DNA of 10,202 bases from positions 14,002-24,203 of the forward strand of contig MGNQ01000030.1 of NCBI GenBank assembly GCA_001796865.1, in the 5' to 3' direction. Position numbers and translations under genes: made by a program. The notes under the pieces were generated by a model. That model saw nothing but the letters and a program-made list of their open reading frames with translations, was not told where the DNA came from and made no database searches. Source of the DNA: Chloroflexi bacterium RBG_16_56_11. Lineage in GTDB: Bacteria > Chloroflexota > Dehalococcoidia > Dehalococcoidales > RBG-16-60-22. Shown piece by piece: positions 1 through 5,371 of the stretch. Every line of letters starts with the position of its first letter. Within the stretch, counting starts at the first letter, position 1.

Positions 1-218
1 TTTTTCATGCATTTTGATGATAATTTGCAGAAAAGAGATGGTCAAGAGGGTAGACATAACCTATCCTCCCAACTTAGTACTTTATTCCTATTACTAATTC
101 TGCGGGCGGATAGTACTAAAGATGTATTCACGAACAAAATGACACTGGGGTTACCAGCTTGCCGGGGACAGCTCCGCTCATGATTAACTTTCGGGACAGG
201 CACTCGGGTTTCAGCAAT
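1..218. other. Non-coding left edge with one imperfect inverted repeat
   Basis: I see no convincing gene here. The only substantial open frame (minus strand, 42-236) lacks a recognisable domain and runs into the repeat array upstream of the next gene. An inverted repeat is visible: TTAGTACT at 74-81 faces AGTACTAA at 112-119, and the pairing can be extended imperfectly by ATTCC/GGAT on the loop side. No T-run follows on either strand, so it is not a clear terminator. A minus-strand ATG at 6-8 could open a gene lying off the left edge, but no ribosome binding site precedes it. Confidence 0.4.
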
Positions 219-284
219 CGACCATAGAACGACCATTGTTCCAACAGTTTTCTAACCTTTAACTAACCTATATTTAACTCACCG
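219..284 (+). promoter_or_regulatory. Six direct repeats phased at exactly 11 bp (PhoB-box-like array)
   Basis: Six consecutive 11-bp units start at 219, 230, 241, 252, 263 and 274. Their first six bases are CGACCA, CGACCA, CCAACA, CTAACC, CTAACC and TTAACT. Position 3 is A and position 5 is C in all six units, and position 1 is C in five. Tandem 11-bp spacing is the known layout of PhoB/PhoP-type response-regulator boxes; BldC-like proteins also bind direct repeats as multimers. The last unit starts 17 bp before the -10 hexamer, the same offset I recall for E. coli PhoB-dependent promoters. The repeats are seen directly; which protein binds is inference. Confidence 0.7.
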
Positions 285-290
285 CACTTA

Positions 291-296
291 TATAAT
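291..296 (+). promoter_or_regulatory. -10 box TATAAT for the 171-aa HTH gene
   Basis: A perfect TATAAT lies about 70 bp before the start codon. No TTGACA-like -35 sits 16-18 bp upstream; that space is filled by the phased repeats. This is typical of activator-dependent promoters in which a response regulator replaces the -35 contact. Transcription would start near 303, leaving a leader of about 60 nt. Confidence 0.6.
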
Positions 297-364
297 ATTA
301 GGTATGTAGTGGGGGCTCAGGGATAATCACCGACCACTAATCGAATATTTTTTGGAGCTAGATT

Positions 365-880
365 ATGATTTTAGACCAGGTTTCAATCAGGTCGGACTTC
401 AGGAAAAACGGTAAAAATAGCCCGGACGAGCTGGGGTACCTGCTGTACCACTGCTGGGACCTGCCCGTCCTGCAGACCAGCGACATGGTGCAACTGCCCC
501 CGGTCCTGAAACGCGCCGAGGAGGAAAGACACGGCCTGGAGCTGGCCAAGGCACTCCGCAAGGAGCTCATCGCCTGCGCTGAAGAGATTACCCAGCGCCC
601 CCGCTACCCCATCGAGGAAATCGTGGCCGCCATCGAGAAGGAGAAAATGAAGCTGGGTAGCCAGGATCTGGTGCGCATCCAGAAGGCTATCGGCGTGCCG
701 TTTTCCCGCAACAAGCTCGACCTGGCGCGGTACTATACTATCCGCCTGGTGATGCAGGGCATCGATCAGCAGGCGATAGCCGAGTTCCTCGACGTCGACT
801 TGAGGACCGTGGCGAACTATGTCGCCCAGGCCAAGGAGCGCATCCGCCTCGTCCTGGAGACCAGGTCAATCCTGGCCTAG
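365..880 (+). CDS. HTH-domain DNA-binding protein of unknown role (171 aa)
   Basis: The start is supported by GGAG at 354-357, seven bases before ATG. The N-terminal part (about residues 1-75) matches nothing I recognise. The middle (about 45-110) is charged and probably helical. The C-terminal part (about 118-165) reads as a helix-turn-helix: residues about 132-158 include GIDQQAIAEFLDVD and then RTVANYVAQAKERI, like sigma region 4 or HTH_23-type folds. A role as a sequence-specific transcription factor is therefore likely, but its targets are unknown. The gene stands alone on the plus strand behind the best phased-repeat promoter of the window, so it is probably under tight control, possibly autoregulated. 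No membrane segment or sensor domain is visible. Confidence 0.75.
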   Translation: MILDQVSIRSDFRKNGKNSPDELGYLLYHCWDLPVLQTSDMVQLPPVLKRAEEERHGLELAKALRKELIACAEEITQRPRYPIEEIVAAIEKEKMKLGSQDLVRIQKAIGVPFSRNKLDLARYYTIRLVMQGIDQQAIAEFLDVDLRTVANYVAQAKERIRLVLETRSILA

Positions 881-1187
881 CCGGTGACAATCCAGGCTCC
901 CGCCGATGAATAGCCCCGACGACAAACTAGGCCGGCATACCCTTGTTTCCATGCCACAAGACCGCATCTACCAACCGGGCAATTTACTTTTTACAGACTT
1001 TCTTTACCGGAAAATGTTTACGAATCATTTATAAAAACTACGAACAAGTTTAGGGATCATTTACCGTTTTGCTTTTAAAATTTACGCTGATATACCCGCT
1101 AACCAGCGTGGGCCAACCGCGCCCCCTCCAGTCCCGCGGTGGCAATAGCCGGGACTTACCAATAATGGAGAATAAATTGGAGGACAA
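881..1187 (+). other. 307-bp intergenic region with repeat array and structured leader
   Basis: No gene is evident. The left part (881-980) is plain sequence without a clear terminator for the preceding gene. The centre (983-1085) is AT-rich and carries repeated TTTAC elements, listed separately. The right part (1085-1155) is GC-rich and able to fold, with a perfect 6-bp stem GTCCCG (1131-1136) / CGGGAC (1150-1155). A strong ribosome binding site for the next gene follows at 1179-1183. No unambiguous -35/-10 pair could be chosen. Confidence 0.5.
983..1085 (+). repeat. Array of TTTAC direct repeats upstream of the BldC-like gene
   Basis: TTTAC occurs at 983, 990, 1003, 1017, 1060 and 1081, all in the same orientation, with TTTAT at 1028 and TTTAG at 1049. 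The stretch 1017-1085 is nearly helix-phased: TTTACGAATCA at 1017 and TTTAGGGATCA at 1049 are near-copies, and 1049 to 1060 is 11 bp. Streptomyces BldC, to which the downstream protein is similar, binds direct repeats as head-to-tail multimers, so autoregulation is a reasonable inference. Spacing is less regular than in the other arrays of this window. Confidence 0.5.
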
Positions 1188-1424
1188 ATGGTAACTCAGA
1201 CTGAACCACTAGCAATGCTGACCGTCAAAGATGTAGCCCGCCTGTTAAACGTCCACGTCAATACCGTGAGGCGATGGAGCGACAGCGATATTCTGAAATC
1301 GCTCCGTATCACGAAACGCGGCGACCGCAGGTTCCTGCGCGAAGATATCTCGACGTTCCTCTCTGGCTACGAGGAATTCAACACGACGAAAGGCAGTTTC
1401 CGGGAGCCCGTCGGCCAGAGATAG
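1188..1424 (+). CDS. BldC/excisionase-like MerR-type winged-HTH protein (78 aa)
   Basis: GGAGG at 1179-1183 sits five bases before the ATG. Residues 11-34 form the HTH: LTVKDVARLLNVHVNTVRRW, with the typical T-VRRW recognition helix. Residues about 38-54 form the wing (LRITKRGDRRFLREDI), closely matching the helix-turn-helix_17 and BldC-type pattern in which a G-RR-- motif contacts DNA. A 17-residue tail follows. It has no effector-binding or dimerisation domain as full-length MerR proteins do, so it should act as a small DNA-bending or oligomerising regulator. The family includes phage excisionases, but no integrase or attachment site is visible, which favours a BldC-like regulator. The gene converges on the RiPP operon with only two bases between stop codons. 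Confidence 0.8.
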   Translation: MVTQTEPLAMLTVKDVARLLNVHVNTVRRWSDSDILKSLRITKRGDRRFLREDISTFLSGYEEFNTTKGSFREPVGQR

Positions 1425-1426
1425 GA

Positions 1427-2671
1427 CTAATAACCCGACCTGTCCACCACCCCGACCGCCCGGCGGCCCAGGGCGGCCCCGAGTACGGCGATTAACCACA
1501 CCACTGCTCCCAGCCAGGCCATCTTTTTACCGCGCCGGTTCCTGGAATGGACGAGCAGCATCTGGCTTAATGTCTTCATCATCAGGCTACGGACGGCCGT
1601 CGCGGTTTCCATCCTGAGTTTAGTCAAATTCATCCCGGAAACCAGGTACCTTCTATCCATCAGCAGAGCGAACAGCCCCCTTCGCCAGGCGGCAACCTTC
1701 AGATCCGCGAACACATACGCCGGCACCGGCGCTCCCAGAAGCTCCCATGCTCTTTGCAACGCGAAATGGGCCGCCGGAGCCACGTTCCACTCACGGGCAG
1801 ACCTGATGACATAATCCCAGTCCAGGGTCTCCCGGTATTTCTTCAACAACTCGGCGATATCACTCAACAACATCAGCAGGCGAGTCGAATGCTTGGATAA
1901 ATGGTCGGCCAAAAACAGCAGGTTGTCTTCCGGCGAGAGCACCGTGACCGGCGCTCCCTGAATCCTGACAGTCACGGCACGCCCCCAGATCCGCTGCCGG
2001 GGGATAACCACCAGGTTCTCGTTGTCCAGGTTACGGTGCAACTCTACCATCAGAGGACGCCGGGCCTGCCGGACAAACGGGGCCTCGTGGAAGGGATGGT
2101 CCCAGTCCTGCGGTGAGACCCGCTGCTGGTATCCTAACTGCTGGAGAAGCGAACCTGCCGTATCGATATTTTCCGGCGGCACGAGAATGTCCATGTCGGA
2201 GGCGGTACGCAAGGCGAGGTTCCCGTAAAGCTCCTCGGCGAGCGTGGTACCCTTCAACACGATGGCCGGTACGTTATTCTTGCCAAAGGCGGCCAGTAAC
2301 CTGGTCAACTCGTTAGAGAGTATGACATTGGAATATAATGTTCCGTGTACAATCTGCTTCATCCGCTCCAGATAAGGCCGCGGTATTTTCCCATCCAGAC
2401 CGTGCGTAATGAGGTTGTGGGAAACGAGCGGAGCAACCCCGTGGCTTCCCGCCAGGCCGATAAAATACTCCCAGTCAATGGGGCCGGACAATGCCCCGGA
2501 AATTTCTTTCTTCCTCGCCGGGGTCACGGTAGCCGTCGTACAGAGCACCAGCAGGCGGCGCGTGTCACGGATTCCGCAAGATGATGTCGCGGCGCTTTCC
2601 GCCGTCTCCGTTTTGACCGGTTTTAATATCCCGGGCCTGGCAATTATTGTATTTCCCTGGCGGAACGACAT
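1427..2671 (-). CDS. Nucleotidyltransferase-fold protein (NTP_transf_5-like), last gene of the RiPP operon
   Basis: The 414-aa protein has the marks of the uncharacterised nucleotidyltransferase family often found beside PqqD proteins and HPr-kinase-like proteins in peptide-modification clusters. These are IVLKGTTLAEELYG at about 137-150, R155 followed by SDMDILV at 158-164 (the D-x-D metal site), and VELHRNL at 209-215. A helical C-terminal half follows. The last 40 residues are unusual: a basic RNRRGKK stretch and then a hydrophobic segment (about 384-401), consistent with a membrane tether. It starts 30 bp after the permease stop. The substrate is unknown; nucleotidyl transfer to the peptide, or to a metabolite attached to it, is inference. 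Its 3' end almost touches the convergent BldC-like gene, with no room for a terminator between them. Confidence 0.75.
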   Translation of the reverse strand: MSFRQGNTIIARPGILKPVKTETAESAATSSCGIRDTRRLLVLCTTATVTPARKKEISGALSGPIDWEYFIGLAGSHGVAPLVSHNLITHGLDGKIPRPYLERMKQIVHGTLYSNVILSNELTRLLAAFGKNNVPAIVLKGTTLAEELYGNLALRTASDMDILVPPENIDTAGSLLQQLGYQQRVSPQDWDHPFHEAPFVRQARRPLMVELHRNLDNENLVVIPRQRIWGRAVTVRIQGAPVTVLSPEDNLLFLADHLSKHSTRLLMLLSDIAELLKKYRETLDWDYVIRSAREWNVAPAAHFALQRAWELLGAPVPAYVFADLKVAAWRRGLFALLMDRRYLVSGMNLTKLRMETATAVRSLMMKTLSQMLLVHSRNRRGKKMAWLGAVVWLIAVLGAALGRRAVGVVDRSGY

Positions 2672-2701
2672 AGTCTCACTCGATATCGCAAGGCGGCCCG
2701 A

Positions 2702-3505
2702 CTAATAGTGGATTAGGCTCCCTTCCATTTTGGCCCGCTTCAACGCTTTACGGAAGACAAAGAAAGAGAAAGGCGTCAGTACCAGGGCAAAGCACACCAG
2801 CACGAGAAGGTCGAAACGCACCTGATACAGGGTATAGCCCTTGAGCATGGCCAGCCTCATGGAATCGAGGGCATAGGTCATGGGCAGGACGCGCGAGAGC
2901 GGCTCCAGCCAGTCCGGCAGCACTGCCACCGGGTAAAACACCCCGGCCAACAGCCCCGAGAGGCTGCCGTAGATGGCCGTGATGGGATCGCCTTTCTTCA
3001 CGAGCAATATGACCGCTGCCGAGATGATACCCACACCGCTGAAGCTGACAATCGAAAGCAGTAGCACGACGATAGCCGTCAGGAAGTTGGCCTGGCCGAT
3101 GCTGAACCCGAAAATCAGTATTCCGACGATGAAATACGTCACCACGTTGAACGTCGTGAGCAAGTAAGCCCACAAAGAGGAGGACAGCAGAATAGAGCTC
3201 AGCCGCGTGGGGCTGAGGAGCATTATTTCCAGCGTGCCCATCATCTGGCCTTCCCGGATGCTCTGGGCGAAGCTGGTTATGGACAGGCTCAGGTAACCGG
3301 TAAAAGCCAGTCCGATAAGAACAAAAGAGAAATAGTCGCCTCCGTATTGATTCAACTGGGGTACCATCGCGCTGCCGAAAAGGCGGGAAAGAAAGTAAAA
3401 GGATGCCACGCTAAACACGATACCGAATATCTGCGTGAAAAATGAAAGACGATAGCTCAGGGAGAGCGAAAAATCACGTTTTAAAAATGCGGTAGCGACG
3501 GACAT
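2702..3505 (-). CDS. ABC-2 type transporter permease
   Basis: This 267-aa integral membrane protein has about six hydrophobic segments (roughly 20-42, 58-80, 110-133, 142-168, 178-198 and 232-252). It has the ABC-2 family layout: REGQMMGTLEIMLLSPT at about 84-100 forms the cytoplasmic coupling region, and FYPVAVLPDWLEPLSRVLPM at 190-209 is the conserved segment before the last membrane helix. GAGGGAAGG lies a few bases before the ATG. It is the partner of the ATPase encoded 22 bp upstream, and together they make a typical drug/polymer-type exporter. Within this operon the simplest role is export of, or immunity to, the modified peptide. There is no peptidase C39 domain, so leader removal must be done by another protein. 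Confidence 0.88.
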   Translation of the reverse strand: MSVATAFLKRDFSLSLSYRLSFFTQIFGIVFSVASFYFLSRLFGSAMVPQLNQYGGDYFSFVLIGLAFTGYLSLSITSFAQSIREGQMMGTLEIMLLSPTRLSSILLSSSLWAYLLTTFNVVTYFIVGILIFGFSIGQANFLTAIVVLLLSIVSFSGVGIISAAVILLVKKGDPITAIYGSLSGLLAGVFYPVAVLPDWLEPLSRVLPMTYALDSMRLAMLKGYTLYQVRFDLLVLVCFALVLTPFSFFVFRKALKRAKMEGSLIHY

Positions 3506-3527
3506 TTTGACCTTCCCTCTTTCCCCA

Positions 3528-4520
3528 CTAGTTATCGCTCCGTAAAGCGTGGATAAAAATTTCGTCGAGCGGGAGCTCGGTAAGCTGGCAGTTACATACC
3601 TCGACGCCGTGTCCTATCATGGTCTCCAGCAGCCGCGGCAGGACCGTGGCGCGGTCGACGATTCTAAATTCGAGATCCATAACGCCGTTGTGCCGGCTGG
3701 CCTGGCAGTCCAGCACCCCCTCGATGCGGCCCAGCTCGGAGATAATCGATTCGGAAAAATGCCTTACCTGCAGCTCGCACTTTTCCTGCTTCTGGAAAAG
3801 GGAGCGCAGCTCTTTCACCGAGCCGAGGGCCTTAATGTTCCCGCGGGCCATTATCGCCAGGCGGTCGCAGAGTTGCTCGGCTTCATTTAAATTATGGGTG
3901 GCCAGCACTACCGTTTTGCCTTCGCCGGCCACTCTCTCCTTGAGAAAGCGGCGGACAGCCTGCGCACTGACGGGGTCCAGGCTGCGGGTCGGCTCGTCGA
4001 CGAAAAGGACGCGCGGCTCCCTGAGCAGTCCCCGGGCGATGGCCATTTTCTGCCGCATGCCCGTTGAGTAGTTCTGGAACCTCACATCGGCCTTATCGGT
4101 CAACTCGACCAGCTTCAGCAACTCATCGATTCGTTTATCGGCAATCTTGCCCGGCAGGCTGTAAAGGGACGCGAAAAACCTGAGGTTCTCCCGGCCGGTG
4201 AGACGCCAGTAGAAGCTCCTCTCTTCGGCGCTGACGAGCCCTACCAGCTTTTTGACCACATGCTCCTTCTTGACGACATCGTGGCCGAAAATCTGCGCCG
4301 TCCCCGAGGTCGGCAGGACCAGGCAACAAAGCAGCTTTATCAGGGTTGTTTTACCAGCCCCATTAGGCCCCAGCAGGCCAAAAAACTCCCCTTCCTCTAT
4401 TTCGAGGCTGATGTTTTCCGCGGCGACGACCCATTGCTTCTGGCGGAAAGGCAACAGGTCGCGGTAACCGGCGGTCCGCGAGTATTTCTTGGTCAAATTA
4501 AAGGTACCGATTGCGTTCAT
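3528..4520 (-). CDS. ABC transporter ATP-binding protein (DrrA-like)
   Basis: The 330-aa ATPase is complete. Walker A is GPNGAGKT at 51-58, the signature is YSTGMRQK at 151-158, Walker B is VLFVDEPT at 171-178 with the SLDP D-loop following, and the switch histidine is H209 in ATHNLNEAE. The STGM form of the signature is common among ABC-2 exporters. The C-terminal extension (about 240-330), ending in LPLDEIFIHAL, is the regulatory tail typical of DrrA-like ATPases. The gene starts 13 bp after the S26 peptidase stop, with GGAAG upstream. It powers the adjacent permease. The operon position supports export of the RiPP product, but substrate specificity cannot be read from the ATPase. Confidence 0.92.
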   Translation of the reverse strand: MNAIGTFNLTKKYSRTAGYRDLLPFRQKQWVVAAENISLEIEEGEFFGLLGPNGAGKTTLIKLLCCLVLPTSGTAQIFGHDVVKKEHVVKKLVGLVSAEERSFYWRLTGRENLRFFASLYSLPGKIADKRIDELLKLVELTDKADVRFQNYSTGMRQKMAIARGLLREPRVLFVDEPTRSLDPVSAQAVRRFLKERVAGEGKTVVLATHNLNEAEQLCDRLAIMARGNIKALGSVKELRSLFQKQEKCELQVRHFSESIISELGRIEGVLDCQASRHNGVMDLEFRIVDRATVLPRLLETMIGHGVEVCNCQLTELPLDEIFIHALRSDN

Positions 4521-4533
4521 CTTATTTCTTCCA

Positions 4534-5103
4534 TCAGCGCCGGGGGCGGCCCGGGGAGCGGAGGCGTCTGACCAGCCTGATGAGCCTCACCTGAATATGC
4601 CGGCGCTTGCGGCGGCTAAAGGTATCGAGCCACTTAAGCCTGCCGAACGACATTTTAGCTCTTAGTGTATGCCATGTTGAATCGAGACGGACTTCACGAC
4701 CTTCCTTTTCGATGGCCGTCACTTTACCGATGAGGTCAGGCCCGGCGAATCTTCCCGACGTCCTGCAGGCGTCACCCATGTGACGAAAGACCCACCGCCC
4801 TTTCGACCGTCTTTTACTGATTACCCGGTGTACCACGATATTACGTCCGTCCCGGAACACGGCGATATCACCGTGACGAATCCGGGACGAATCCGCCCGG
4901 CTCACCCTGACCACGTCACCTACTTCGATAGTGGGCCTCATACTGCCGGAGATTATCCTGAAAGCGAGACTGTTCCCCCGCCGGAAGGCTTCCCGCCACA
5001 TTTCGTCGAGGGTATCCTGGCTGACAAAGTCCGACACCCTATTGGCTACCAAAGCGTATTTCTCCATCAAGCTCTCGGGTTGACAGCGGCTCCTCGGGAC
5101 CAT
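4534..5103 (-). CDS. S26-family (SipW/ER-type) peptidase, candidate RiPP leader peptidase
   Basis: The catalytic serine is in ISGSMRPTI (S54 of the 189-aa frame). Instead of the bacterial catalytic lysine there is VVHRVI with H92, as in archaeal/ER-type SipW signal peptidases, which use a Ser/His pair. GDIAVFR (78-84) and MGDACRTSGRF followed by LIGKV (109-127) match the conserved boxes of that family. The N-terminal 45 residues are hydrophilic, without the usual membrane anchor. The C-terminus is very basic (RRKRRHIQVRLIRLVRRLR, then PGRPRR) and might bind membrane or substrate electrostatically. It lies directly downstream of the precursor gene, so leader cleavage is the likely job (inference). 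The start is uncertain: GGAGAGG lies 14 bases before this ATG, and Met13 (5067) is an alternative. Confidence 0.8.
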   Translation of the reverse strand: MVPRSRCQPESLMEKYALVANRVSDFVSQDTLDEMWREAFRRGNSLAFRIISGSMRPTIEVGDVVRVSRADSSRIRHGDIAVFRDGRNIVVHRVISKRRSKGRWVFRHMGDACRTSGRFAGPDLIGKVTAIEKEGREVRLDSTWHTLRAKMSFGRLKWLDTFSRRKRRHIQVRLIRLVRRLRSPGRPRR

Positions 5104-5145
5104 CGTCAGTGTTCAATCCTCTCCAGCGCTGCCGAAAACTAGGTT

Positions 5146-5174
5146 TTGTTTCAAGTTGTGCTCTGTGGTATACT
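5146..5174 (+). promoter_or_regulatory. Sigma-70-like promoter sequence antisense to the precursor gene
   Basis: TTGTTT (5146-5151) and TATACT (5169-5174) are separated by 17 bp on the plus strand. Transcription would start near 5181 and run antisense through the precursor gene at 5198-5371. The same bases on the minus strand give a weaker TATACC with a poor -35, which could alternatively serve the S26 peptidase gene. This is a sequence match only. Confidence 0.3.
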
Positions 5175-5197
5175 AATCAGAGGTTTTTGCGAAAGCC

Positions 5198-5371
5198 CTA
5201 GCATTCGAACGTCGGCCACTCGTACCCGTACGCGTTACCGTAGTACCAGGCCGATGAATTGGCGAGCTTTATGTCGCAGCTATTCTGGTTGTTATCGCCC
5301 AGGGCTTCCGGCAGGTTAAGCCGTTCCGACTCGATAGCGGGGCTAATGTAGGTTCTCTTTAGCTCTGGCAT
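5198..5371 (-). CDS. RiPP precursor peptide (57 aa), short unannotated gene
   Basis: The ATG (5369-5371) is preceded at six bases by AGGAGG inside AAAGGAGGTGA (5375-5385), a near-perfect match to the 16S anti-Shine-Dalgarno and the strongest site of the operon. The gene overlaps the 3' end of the radical SAM gene by 29 bp in another frame. Residues 1-25 look like a leader: KRTYISPAIESERLNLPEAL contains YxxPxI (Y8, P11, I13), the type of motif bound by PqqD/RRE domains, and G25 is a possible leader end. The rest is polar and then aromatic: C32, K35, W42, Y43, Y44, G45, N46, Y48, G49, Y50, W52, F55 and a C-terminal C57. Two X-Tyr-Gly motifs (43-45 and 47-49) stand out. It is not similar to any precursor I can name. 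The modification type is unknown. Confidence 0.88.
   Translation of the reverse strand: MPELKRTYISPAIESERLNLPEALGDNNQNSCDIKLANSSAWYYGNAYGYEWPTFEC

Noticed and set aside
74..119. Inverted repeat TTAGTACT/AGTACTAA as a terminator
   Set aside because: A 30-base loop, no T-run on either strand, and a self-complementary AGTACT core that makes the match less meaningful.
42..236. 64-codon open frame on the minus strand
   Set aside because: No recognisable domain, no good ribosome binding site, atypical composition, and it overlaps the phased repeat array.
1188..1424. Reading the BldC-like protein as a phage or ICE excisionase marking a mobile element
   Set aside because: No integrase, tRNA target, direct-repeat attachment sites or phage genes are visible in the window.
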